This document shows positions 7,335-15,477 of a stretch of 64,000 nt of DNA, piece by piece. The stretch's first letter is position 1, and every line of letters starts with the position of its first letter. The notes under the pieces are model-generated. The model was not told where the DNA came from. It did no database searches and saw only the letters and a program-made list of their open reading frames with translations. Source of the DNA: CAYZHM01 sp964478225 (GTDB lineage Bacteria; Pseudomonadota; Alphaproteobacteria; Micavibrionales; Micavibrionaceae); the NCBI GenBank assembly GCA_964478225.1, contig CAYZHM010000002.1:1-64000 (forward strand). The letters are read 5' to 3'. The translations under genes and the position numbers were made by a program.

Positions 7335-7583
7335 ATGCCGAAGATGAAAACGCACTCTAGTGCGAAAAAGCGGTTTAAAATTACCGCAAAAGGCAAAGTG
7401 AAGGCCAAACAGGCCTACATGCGCCACATGCAAATGAACAAGCCCAAATCGATGAAACGCAAAGCACGCGGAACTGGTGTTCTGGCGGTGGCTGATGCGA
7501 TCATCATTTTGCGCAATTACCTACCATACGGCCGCAAGCGTAATAAGAAGCCTGCTGCTAAAAAAGCGGAAGGAGCTGTATAA
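7335..7583 (+). CDS. rpmI: 50S ribosomal protein L35
   Basis: The start MPKMKTHSSAKKRF and the LPYG near residue 63-66 are typical of L35. The protein is 82 residues against the usual 64-66, because of a tail GRKRNKKPAAKKAEGAV rich in Lys and Ala. The core also departs from consensus (MRHMQMNKPKSMKRKARG). An AAAGGAGAT ribosome-binding site precedes it. rplT begins directly after the stop, so the two are co-translated. Confidence 0.93.
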   Translation: MPKMKTHSSAKKRFKITAKGKVKAKQAYMRHMQMNKPKSMKRKARGTGVLAVADAIIILRNYLPYGRKRNKKPAAKKAEGAV

Positions 7584-7949
7584 ATGGCACGCGTAAAAGG
7601 AGGGCCACGAGCCCGTGCACGGCACAAAAAAGTTACCGATCAAGCCAAGGGCTACTACGGCCGCCGGAAGAATTGTTTCCGTACCGCTGTGCAGGCTGTT
7701 GAAAAAGCAGGTCAATATGCATACCGCGATCGCCGGACCAAAAAACGTGAATTCCGTGCTTTGTGGATTCAGCGTATCAATGCGGCTGCGCGTCTTCACG
7801 GTTTGAAATATTCAACCTTGATGCATGGTTTGTCCTTGATGGGGCTTGAGCTTGACCGGAAATCTCTGTCCGAGATCGCAATTCATGACGAAGCCGGTTT
7901 TGCAGCGATTGCCAAGCAGGCCAATGAAGCTTTGAAAAAAGCGGCTTAA
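7584..7949 (+). CDS. rplT: 50S ribosomal protein L20
   Basis: L20 binds 23S rRNA early in 50S assembly. At 121 residues the length is normal. It has the basic N-terminal extension MARVKGGPRARARHKKV, followed by the globular part with RDRRTKKREFRALWIQRIN. It abuts rpmI and is followed by a terminator. In several bacteria L20 represses its own operon; no L20-binding pseudoknot can be shown here by eye. infC is not adjacent in this window. Confidence 0.97.
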   Translation: MARVKGGPRARARHKKVTDQAKGYYGRRKNCFRTAVQAVEKAGQYAYRDRRTKKREFRALWIQRINAAARLHGLKYSTLMHGLSLMGLELDRKSLSEIAIHDEAGFAAIAKQANEALKKAA

Positions 7950-7970
7950 GGCATCTTCTCTAGATTTTAA

Positions 7971-7997
7971 AAGCAGCCTGCTCTAGGCTGCTTTTTT
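7971..7997 (+). terminator. Terminator of rpmI-rplT
   Basis: AAGCAGCC (7971-7978) pairs with GGCTGCTT (7986-7993) and is followed by TTTTT. It lies 22 bases after the rplT stop and just before the HAD gene. Confidence 0.88.
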
Positions 7998-8009
7998 ATT
8001 GGAAAAATT

Positions 8010-8675
8010 ATGACTTCAAAACTGATTGTCTTTGATTGGAACGGCACGCTGCTTGCCGACACGGTACCAAGCTGGAAGGCTTCGAATATCTGTCTCGAAT
8101 TTTTTGGACGCAAAGCAATAAGCCTTGCGCATTTTCGTGACACCTTCACCTTCCCCGTCATTCACTTTTATACGCTGAACCATATCAGCGTTGATGAAAT
8201 GCTTGCGCGCAAAGATGAAAGCAATGTTGTCTTTCAGTCCGCGTATGAGCGACTGGCGGCGAAGGCACGGTTGCGCAAAGGCGCGCGCGAACTGCTGGAA
8301 TATTGTAAAACGCAGAACTATACCTGCATTATTCTTTCCAATTACGTGACGGATAAAATCACAGCGCACCTCAAGCGGCTTGGCATCGAAGATTATTTTC
8401 AATTTGTCTCGGCGCATGATTGCGATGGAACAACCATCTTGCAAAGCACCACCAAAATTCAACGCCTTTCGGATTACATGACCAAGCGAGGCTATAAGCC
8501 CCAGGATACCGTTATTATTGGCGATTCCCACGAAGAACCTGACATCGCACGGCATCTCGGCCTGACTTCTATTGGCATCACGGACGGGTATATCAGCCGT
8601 ACACGGCTTAAAAAGGCCAATCCAGATCATATTGTGCACCATTTGAAAGATGTTGTGTCTTTGGTGTCATCCTGA
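8010..8675 (+). CDS. HAD family hydrolase
   Basis: A 221-residue HAD-superfamily phosphatase-like protein. Motif I is FDWNGTL at 8-14: the nucleophile Asp9 is present, and the second Asp of DxD is Asn, a variant seen in many HAD proteins. Motif II is ILSN at 108-111, a Lys lies at 149 and motif IV is GDSHEEPDIA at 171-180. A cap insertion lies between motifs I and II. It most resembles phosphoglycolate-phosphatase-like members, but the substrate cannot be fixed. It sits between the rplT terminator and pheS and may be transcribed with pheS. Confidence 0.85.
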   Translation: MTSKLIVFDWNGTLLADTVPSWKASNICLEFFGRKAISLAHFRDTFTFPVIHFYTLNHISVDEMLARKDESNVVFQSAYERLAAKARLRKGARELLEYCKTQNYTCIILSNYVTDKITAHLKRLGIEDYFQFVSAHDCDGTTILQSTTKIQRLSDYMTKRGYKPQDTVIIGDSHEEPDIARHLGLTSIGITDGYISRTRLKKANPDHIVHHLKDVVSLVSS

Positions 8676-8690
8676 TAAAAACGTTCCGTT

Positions 8691-9746
8691 ATGACAGATA
8701 TTAACACATTGAAAACAGAGATTTTAAGCCAGATTGAGGCCGCGAACGACCTCAAGGCTCTCGATGATATCCGTGTGCTGGCGCTTGGTAAAAAGGGCCG
8801 GATCACCGACCTTATGAAATCGCTTGGCGGCATGGACCCGGAAGAGCGTAAAGCCAAGGGTCAGGAGTTTAACAAGCTCAAGGACGAGATTGCGGATGTT
8901 ATTGCCCGCCAAGAAGATGCTTTAAAGCGTCAGGAGTTGGATGGCCGTCTGGCGAATGAGACTATTGATATTACTCTGCCTGTGCGTGGTGAGAAAAAAG
9001 GTCATATTCATCCTATCTCGCAAACGATTGATGAGCTTATCTCTATTTTTGGTGCGATGGGTTTTCAGGTTGCCGAAGGGCCGGACATCGAGGATGACTG
9101 GCATAATTTTACAGCGCTGAACTTTCCACCCGGACATCCGGCGCGCGAAATGCAAGATACGTTCTTCTTGCCTGAAGGATATCTTCTTCGTACGCATACC
9201 TCGGCCACTGGTCAAATTCGTTATATGGAGAACCGTAAGCCGCCCTACAAAGCCATATCCTTTGGCCGCTGTTACCGCTCGGATTGGGACATGACACACA
9301 CGCCGATGTTTCATCAGATGGAAGCGCTGTATATCGACAAGGGCGTGACTATGGGACATCTCAAAGGCTGTCTGGAAGATTTCGTGCGCGTATTTTTTGA
9401 AACACCGGATTTGCCCGTGCGGTTCCGACCATCATTCTTTCCATTTACCGAGCCCAGCGCAGAAGTAGATATTGGTTATTATAGAGTTGGGGATGGCATC
9501 AAGCTTGGAAAATCCAAAGATGAGAGTGATCAAAGATGGATGGAAGTTCTCGGCTCTGGTATGACACATCCCAACGTACTGAAGAATTGCAATGTTGATC
9601 CTGCCGAATATCAGGGATTTGCCTTCGGAACAGGAATCGAGCGCCTGGCTATGCTGAAATACGGTATTCCAGACCTACGGACGTTTTTTGAAAGCGATAT
9701 ACGTTGGCTGTCGCATTATGGGTTTGCCCCGCTGGACCGGCCGTGA
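8691..9746 (+). CDS. pheS: Phenylalanyl-tRNA synthetase alpha subunit
   Basis: The catalytic subunit of the alpha2-beta2 enzyme that charges tRNA-Phe. It has 351 residues. An N-terminal coiled coil (about 1-90) is followed by the class II core, with motif 2 GRCYRSDWDMTHTPMFHQ at 192-209, FRPSFFPFTEPS, and motif 3 GTGIERLAMLKYG near 313-325. It is followed by an overlapping GNAT gene and then pheT. An acetyltransferase gene inside a pheST operon is unusual. Confidence 0.97.
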   Translation: MTDINTLKTEILSQIEAANDLKALDDIRVLALGKKGRITDLMKSLGGMDPEERKAKGQEFNKLKDEIADVIARQEDALKRQELDGRLANETIDITLPVRGEKKGHIHPISQTIDELISIFGAMGFQVAEGPDIEDDWHNFTALNFPPGHPAREMQDTFFLPEGYLLRTHTSATGQIRYMENRKPPYKAISFGRCYRSDWDMTHTPMFHQMEALYIDKGVTMGHLKGCLEDFVRVFFETPDLPVRFRPSFFPFTEPSAEVDIGYYRVGDGIKLGKSKDESDQRWMEVLGSGMTHPNVLKNCNVDPAEYQGFAFGTGIERLAMLKYGIPDLRTFFESDIRWLSHYGFAPLDRP

Positions 9747-10183
9747 TTGTCCGATCTTTGGAAATGAAAGATTTTGGCGCGTGGCTGCCGTTGTGGAATG
9801 GAAATAATCAGGGCGTCATCAATGAAAAAGTGACGACAGAGACCTGGGCCAGAATTTGTGATGACAAAAGCCCGGTGCATGGACTGGGCGCTTTTGAAGG
9901 CGCAGAGATGAAAGGATTGGTGCATTATGTTTTGCACCCGACCACAGGAGCCTTAGAACCTGTTTGCTATATGCAGGACCTCTATGTTGATCCTGCCCAT
10001 CGCAAGAAAGGAATTGGCCGGACTTTGGTTGAAGAACTTGCGAAGATTGGAAAGAAAAAGAATTGGACGCGACTTTATTGGATGGCAGAGAGCAAAAATG
10101 AAGCCGCACAAAGATTATATGAGAGTATGGGAATAAAACTGGACTTTACGTTACACATTATGCCGCTGGGAATGAAACTATGA
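9743..10183 (+). CDS. GNAT family N-acetyltransferase inside pheST
   Basis: A 146-residue GNAT protein. The acetyl-CoA binding motif A is QDLYVDPAHRKKGIGR at 78-93, and NEAAQRLYESMG at 119-130 is the usual motif B. I chose the GTG at 9743, which overlaps the pheS stop as GTGA and gives MIVRSLEMKDFG, a normal GNAT start. The frame is open further upstream, but that would overlap pheS by more than 40 bases. Its own stop overlaps the pheT ATG (ATGA). The acceptor is unknown. Co-translation with the synthetase is the only hint. Confidence 0.88.
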   Translation: MIVRSLEMKDFGAWLPLWNGNNQGVINEKVTTETWARICDDKSPVHGLGAFEGAEMKGLVHYVLHPTTGALEPVCYMQDLYVDPAHRKKGIGRTLVEELAKIGKKKNWTRLYWMAESKNEAAQRLYESMGIKLDFTLHIMPLGMKL

Positions 10184-12582
10184 AATTTACAATGAACTGG
10201 CTTAAGCAGCCTCTTGATACAACAGGCTCACTGCAGGAGGTTTGCGAAAAACTGACGGCGATTGGTCTTGAGGTTGAAAGTATCGTGGATGGTGCAGCAG
10301 CTTTTGCGCCGTTTGCTGTGGCGTATGTTGAAAGCGCGGAGCCACATCCTGATGCTGACAAACTTAGGCTTTGCAAAGTCAAAACCAAGGATGGCGTTTT
10401 TCAGGTTGTCTGCGGCGCGCCGAATGCGCGGGCAGGCATGAAAGGAATTTTTGCGCCGGAAGGCAGCTACATACCCGGTCTTGATGTGACATTGAAGAAA
10501 GCAAAGATCCGGGGTGTTGAATCTTGCGGCATGCTTGTTTCAGAAAAAGAAATGCAGCTTTCAGACGAGCATAAAGGCATTATTGAAGTTGATGAGAAGT
10601 ACGAAATTGGCACGCCCATGGCTGAGGTGTTTGGCCTTGATGATCCCGTCATCGAAATTAACCTGACGCCGAACCGCGCGGATTGCGCTGGAGTTTATGG
10701 AGTGGCGCGCGACCTGGCTGCAGCGGGAATTGGCAAGCTTCAACCGGTCGATGCGAAACCCATCAAAGGCACATTTAAATCCCCGGTTAATGTCACGATT
10801 GAAGATAAAGATGGTTGCCCGCTTTTCCTCGGACGATATATCAAGGGCGTTAAAAATGGCCCCTCGCCCGAGTGGCTGCAAAAGCTTTTGAAATCCGTTG
10901 GCTTGCGCCCAATTTCGACGTTGGTTGATATTACAAACTTCATTTCGATGGACCACGCACGGCCGCTGCATGTCTATGATGCCGACAAACTTAAGGGACA
11001 TATTGTTGTCCGCGAAACCAAGGCCGGAAACAAGTTTGAGGCGCTGGATGATAAGACCTATGATCTCGTTGATGGGGCCGTTGGCATTTGCGATGAGAGC
11101 GGAGTGATTGGGCTTGGAGGCGTTATGGGTGGTGCCTCGACAGGGTGTACTGAAAAGACCGTGAATGTTTTTGTTGAAGCTGCCTATTTCAATCCTGAGC
11201 GTATCGCGCGCGCGGGACGGGCCATGGGCATTGTCAGCGATGCGAGATACCGCTTCGAGCGCGGAGTTGATCCTGAATTTACGGTCACAGGGATGGATCT
11301 TGCGACCAAGCTTATTATGGAACTGTGCGGTGGTGAAGCCAGCGAGATTGTCAAAGCCGGCGATATTCCTGCGTGGCGGCGCGAGATTGAATACAAGCCA
11401 GAAACGATGAAAAATCTGATCGGGTTGGATGTTGATGTTGGCAAGCAAGAACGTATTTTGCTGGCTCTTGGTTTTGAAGTTAAAGTTGGGCCGATGTGGC
11501 GTGTAACTCCGCCATCATGGCGTGGTGATATTGTGGGCGCGGCGGACATCGCCGAAGAAATCATACGAATTGAAGGGTTTGATCATATCCCTTCGTTTTC
11601 AGTCTGTTCGAATGCCGCAGTGCCGTCCTGCCCCGAGACTCCATTACTCTCAAAGATCCGCAAAGCACGTGGGATTTTAAGCGCGCGTGGTATGGATGAA
11701 TGCGTAAGCTGGTCTTTTATGAATGCAGAATTGACGCAGTATTTTGGATTGAACGACAACGCAAAGCGCGAAAGCCTGACCATCAAGAATGCAATTTCTT
11801 CTGAGATTGATGTGATGCGGCCATCGATCTTGCCGAATTTGATGATAGCGGCACAACAGAATGCTGATCGTGGATTTGCGGATGTGGCGCTGTGTGAAGT
11901 TGGCCCAGTTTTCCAGTCTCTGGCACCGGAAGGACAATCTATTATCGCGGCAGGCCTACGTGCTGGCGCGGCAGGAGAGAGAAGCTGGGCGGATAGCAAT
12001 GCAACGCGTGATGTGGATGCGTTTGATGTGAAGGCGGATGCTTTGGCGGCTCTGGAGGCCTGCGGCGCGCCGGCTGCCAATGCACAAATCACCCGCGATG
12101 TGCCGGATTATTACCATCCCGGACGTTCAGGGGCGATCTGCCTTGGCAAAAATGTCCTGGCTTATTTTGGTGAAATTCATCCGGCGATTGCCGATAAAAT
12201 GGGCATAAAAAATGCGGTGTGCGGTTTTGAAGTGTTTCTTGAAAATATTCCAGAGGCGAAGAAAAAGGGAACGGAAAAATCACTCCTGAAGTTGGAACCG
12301 CTTATGCCATTGTCCCGCGATTTTGCATTCCTGGTTGATGCCGATGTCCCGGTTGAAGAGATGCGGCGCAGCGCGCTGGCCGCGGACAAAGCGTTGATCA
12401 CCGATGCGGCGATCTTTGACATTTACACCGGCAAAGGTATCGAAGCTGGCAAGAAATCCGTGGCGCTGTCTGTCACTATTCAGCCACGCGAAGCAAGTCT
12501 GACCGACACGGAGATCGAGGCGTTGATGCAAAAGGTTATTGCCAACGTTACTGAAAAATCCGGTGGGGTTTTGCGGGGATGA
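10180..12582 (+). CDS. pheT: Phenylalanyl-tRNA synthetase beta subunit
   Basis: An 800-residue beta subunit of normal bacterial length. The order is an N-terminal tRNA-binding OB fold (about 39-150; AYVESAEPHPDADKLRLCKV), the B3/B4 editing domain (about 210-380), B5 (about 400-475), a degenerate class II core, and a C-terminal ferredoxin-like anticodon-binding domain (about 705-800, starting LEPLMPLSRDFAFLVD). It overlaps both its neighbours by 4 bases. Confidence 0.97.
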   Translation: MKFTMNWLKQPLDTTGSLQEVCEKLTAIGLEVESIVDGAAAFAPFAVAYVESAEPHPDADKLRLCKVKTKDGVFQVVCGAPNARAGMKGIFAPEGSYIPGLDVTLKKAKIRGVESCGMLVSEKEMQLSDEHKGIIEVDEKYEIGTPMAEVFGLDDPVIEINLTPNRADCAGVYGVARDLAAAGIGKLQPVDAKPIKGTFKSPVNVTIEDKDGCPLFLGRYIKGVKNGPSPEWLQKLLKSVGLRPISTLVDITNFISMDHARPLHVYDADKLKGHIVVRETKAGNKFEALDDKTYDLVDGAVGICDESGVIGLGGVMGGASTGCTEKTVNVFVEAAYFNPERIARAGRAMGIVSDARYRFERGVDPEFTVTGMDLATKLIMELCGGEASEIVKAGDIPAWRREIEYKPETMKNLIGLDVDVGKQERILLALGFEVKVGPMWRVTPPSWRGDIVGAADIAEEIIRIEGFDHIPSFSVCSNAAVPSCPETPLLSKIRKARGILSARGMDECVSWSFMNAELTQYFGLNDNAKRESLTIKNAISSEIDVMRPSILPNLMIAAQQNADRGFADVALCEVGPVFQSLAPEGQSIIAAGLRAGAAGERSWADSNATRDVDAFDVKADALAALEACGAPAANAQITRDVPDYYHPGRSGAICLGKNVLAYFGEIHPAIADKMGIKNAVCGFEVFLENIPEAKKKGTEKSLLKLEPLMPLSRDFAFLVDADVPVEEMRRSALAADKALITDAAIFDIYTGKGIEAGKKSVALSVTIQPREASLTDTEIEALMQKVIANVTEKSGGVLRG

Positions 12583-13085
12583 TTACAATCCGGCCGTTTG
12601 TCCCAGAAGATTGGGAAATTTTTAGAGATATACGATTACAAGCATTGCGTACCAATCCCACTGTTTATACGGGTAGTTACGAAGAATCTTTAGCACGCAG
12701 TCCTGAAGAATGGCGTGTTATGCTTGCGGGCGATGCGGGATGCGTGTTCGGGCTTTTTGATAAAACCAAGGTTATCGGATTGACCGGAATTTTTGCAACA
12801 CGTGAAAATCCTCAAAATGCTCGTCTTGTTATGTCCTTCATACAACCGGATTATCGTGGACGCCGATTATCAGAGCTTTTTTACAAAGCAAGAATTGATT
12901 GGGCGATCCAAAATACTTCTCTCAAACAAATTGTAGTTTCTCACCGAGAAGGTAACGAGCCCTCAAAACGCGCAATGCTCCGGCATGGTTTTCAGTCAAC
13001 TGGAAAGCAAAGAATAATTTGGCCCGATGGACAAGAAGACTGGGAACATATGTATGTCTTAGATTTAGTACCCTTGAGAAGTTAA
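12579..13085 (+). CDS. GNAT family N-acetyltransferase
   Basis: A 168-residue GNAT protein. The N-terminal part MITIRPFVPEDWEIFRDIRL is typical, motif A is QPDYRGRRLSELFY at 89-102, and the region around REGNEPSKRAMLRHGF at 123-138 binds the pantetheine end. It is the fourth gene of a chain joined by ATGA or GTGA overlaps (pheS, GNAT, pheT, GNAT). It may acetylate a small molecule or protein; the substrate is unknown. Its stop TAA shares the four bases TTAA with the stop of the convergent fadD gene. Confidence 0.88.
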   Translation: MITIRPFVPEDWEIFRDIRLQALRTNPTVYTGSYEESLARSPEEWRVMLAGDAGCVFGLFDKTKVIGLTGIFATRENPQNARLVMSFIQPDYRGRRLSELFYKARIDWAIQNTSLKQIVVSHREGNEPSKRAMLRHGFQSTGKQRIIWPDGQEDWEHMYVLDLVPLRS

Positions 13086-14761
13086 CTGGTTTTCTCCAAT
13101 TCCTGCTTCAACACATCCTTACGGCTTAACTTCCCGATCATGGTTTTGGGCAGCGGAGAGTCACGGAATTCAATGCGTTTGGGCATTTCCATTTTTGAGA
13201 TTTTATCTTGCAAGAATGTTTTGAGATCATCCGCACTCAGTTCGCGGCCATCTTTCAGCTTGACCCAAGCCTTGACGATTTCTCCGCGTTGTTGGTCGGG
13301 CAGACCGGCGACGATACATTCTTCGACTGACGGGTGTTGGTAAATTGCCTCTTCGACGTTGCGGGGATAGACGTTATAACCGTTGGTGATGATCATGTCC
13401 TTGATGCGGTCAACGATGAAGATGTAACCGCGTTCATCCATAATCGCAACGTCGCCTGTATATAGGCGGCCGTCTCTGAGGACATCGGCTGTGGCGTCTG
13501 GTTTGTTCCAATATCCTTTCATAACTTGTGGACCGCGTACGCACAACTCTCCCCGTTCGCCTATCGGCATCGGCGTTGTTTTATCTTCCGGATTGATAAT
13601 CTCCACGATTGTTTGTGGCAACGGCAACCCAATCGACCCCGCAACGTTCTCTCCAGCGGGAGGATTGACGGTGACAACGGGCGATGATTCAGTGAGGCCA
13701 TAACCTTCCACAACAACGCAGCCGGTTTTTTCTTCGAATTTCTTTTTGACTTCAACAGGCAGCGGAGCGCCCCCTGAAATACAGAACTCGAGAGAGGAGA
13801 GATCAAATTTCTTGAGGTTTTTGTGGTTGTTTATAGCGTTAAAAATCGCAGGAACCGCCGGCATATATTGCGGCTTATATTTATGGATGAGTTTCAGGGT
13901 CTCATTACAATCAAATCTCGGAATTGTCAGAATTTTCATGCCTTTCATGACCGCAATGTTCATACAAACTGTCATGGAAAACACATGGAAAAACGGCAAA
14001 ACAGCCAGCATCGTTTCAGGCTTATCGCTTTTGGGGAAATGCGCGAGACACTGGCGCGTATTGGCGTAGATATTATGATGGGTCAGCATAGCCCCTTTAG
14101 GCACGCCAGTCGTCCCACCGGTATATTGCAATACGGCCAGATCGTTTAGAGGATCAATTTTTGCATTTTTGAATGCTTGGGGTACATAAGGGTGTTCGTG
14201 AAGCCAATGAATTCTCTTGTCTTTCCTGATCTTGGCAATTTGTTTGGACTTGAAACGGGAAAAGAGAAAATCTTTGGGGAAGGGCAATATGTCTGTGAAT
14301 TTACAAATCAGTAGGCCTTTGAGGCGAGTCTGTGAAAGCATTTGTTGTGCTTTGCTATAAAGCATTTCCAGATCAAGCGTGATAAGAAGCTCAGTTTCGC
14401 TATCTTCAATCTGGTGTGCCAATTCTCGTTCGGCGTAGAGAGGGTTATAGTTTACAACGGTCGCGCCGAGCTTGAGAATGCCGTAGTATGCAGCCAGAAA
14501 ATACGGGCAATTGGGAAGAAAAAGGCCAACCTTGTTCCCCTTTTTTATGCCCCGCTCATGTAGAGCATAAGCAAACTGATCTGCCATCTGGCCGATCTCA
14601 TACCAATTCATTGTTTTTCCAAGAAAATCTATAGCGCAGTGCTGGCCGTGCCTTTGAACGGTTTGATCAAAGACATCAACCATGGTGCCCAAATCAATTG
14701 GCATGTCCCATCTAAGATTGTTCGGATAGGTTTTGATCCAAGGATAAGAAGAAACGCTCAT
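13082..14761 (-). CDS. fadD: Long-chain fatty-acid-CoA ligase
   Basis: A 559-residue adenylate-forming enzyme that activates fatty acids to acyl-CoA. The AMP-binding P-loop YTGGTTGVPKG is at 213-223, followed by GYGLTESSP, YTGDVAIMDERGYIFIVDR and the C-terminal catalytic Lys in PKTMIGK (about Lys544). Length and motifs match proteobacterial FadD. It has no fatty-acid degradation neighbours. It is divergent from the cold-shock gene across a 170-base AT-rich gap. Confidence 0.93.
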   Translation of the reverse strand: MSVSSYPWIKTYPNNLRWDMPIDLGTMVDVFDQTVQRHGQHCAIDFLGKTMNWYEIGQMADQFAYALHERGIKKGNKVGLFLPNCPYFLAAYYGILKLGATVVNYNPLYAERELAHQIEDSETELLITLDLEMLYSKAQQMLSQTRLKGLLICKFTDILPFPKDFLFSRFKSKQIAKIRKDKRIHWLHEHPYVPQAFKNAKIDPLNDLAVLQYTGGTTGVPKGAMLTHHNIYANTRQCLAHFPKSDKPETMLAVLPFFHVFSMTVCMNIAVMKGMKILTIPRFDCNETLKLIHKYKPQYMPAVPAIFNAINNHKNLKKFDLSSLEFCISGGAPLPVEVKKKFEEKTGCVVVEGYGLTESSPVVTVNPPAGENVAGSIGLPLPQTIVEIINPEDKTTPMPIGERGELCVRGPQVMKGYWNKPDATADVLRDGRLYTGDVAIMDERGYIFIVDRIKDMIITNGYNVYPRNVEEAIYQHPSVEECIVAGLPDQQRGEIVKAWVKLKDGRELSADDLKTFLQDKISKMEMPKRIEFRDSPLPKTMIGKLSRKDVLKQELEKTS

Positions 14762-14931
14762 CTCATTACTTTAATATGAAAGTGTGTGTAATTCTATGAC
14801 AATCCTGCAACGTTTTGTTTGAGGGTCTAGATTTTATATCAAAATTGAGGCATGATTGTGCAAGTCAGTGTGCAAATCGTTTTGCGCAATTTTAACTTTG
14901 TATCTTTTGTTCTTTCTAAGGAGTTTCCTCC

Positions 14932-15477
14932 TTGTCTCATTCAAGCTCACAGGGTTCAGCTCAGTTTCGCGGTGGCCCCGAACTTATAGACCATACCGAC
15001 CAGGATCTTGAACAGGCCAGATTAAGCCTGAAGTGGTTCAATGGTTCCAAAGGCTTTGGTTTCGTTGTGCCGGAAGACGGCAGCTTTGATGCTTTCATTC
15101 ATATTACAACCTTGCAGCGGGCGGGTATTCATTTTGTTGGCGAGGGCGCCATTCTGGAATGCACCTATTTTGACGGCCCAAAAGGCAAGCAAGTTAAGGA
15201 TGTTATCGAGGTTATCGACCAGGGCAACGTTAACCTGATGCCTGCCCCTCCGGATGCGGATGGTTGCCACACTATGGGCGGGTTAGTGAAGTGGTATAAG
15301 CCGGAAAAGGGCTTTGGCTTTGTAATTCCAGATGATGGAATGAAAGATATTTTTGTCCATAAAACCCTTCTTGATCGTCTGGGTATTGAAGAACTGGAAG
15401 CGGGACAGCGTGTTAAGGTGACGCTGAAAGATGTCGATAAAGGCCGTGAAGCCGTTAATATCGAGGTTATCCGCTAA
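14932..15477 (+). CDS. Double cold-shock-domain protein
   Basis: A 181-residue protein with two cold-shock domains (about 30-95 and 113-180). Each has the RNA-binding signatures KGFGFV and D[A/I]F[I/V]H. Such tandem CSD proteins are common in Alphaproteobacteria and bind single-stranded nucleic acid. The start is the TTG at 14932, because a perfect AAGGAG lies 8 bases before it and no ATG fits. An acidic, Ser-rich leader precedes CSD1. The 170-base upstream gap is AT-rich and could hold a regulated 5' UTR. The stop shares CTAA with the convergent RND gene. Confidence 0.92.
   Translation: MSHSSSQGSAQFRGGPELIDHTDQDLEQARLSLKWFNGSKGFGFVVPEDGSFDAFIHITTLQRAGIHFVGEGAILECTYFDGPKGKQVKDVIEVIDQGNVNLMPAPPDADGCHTMGGLVKWYKPEKGFGFVIPDDGMKDIFVHKTLLDRLGIEELEAGQRVKVTLKDVDKGREAVNIEVIR

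Noticed and set aside
10561..11448. A 295-codon open frame on the minus strand
   Set aside because: It lies entirely antisense to pheT, has no ribosome-binding site and no family match; it is a shadow of a well-supported gene.
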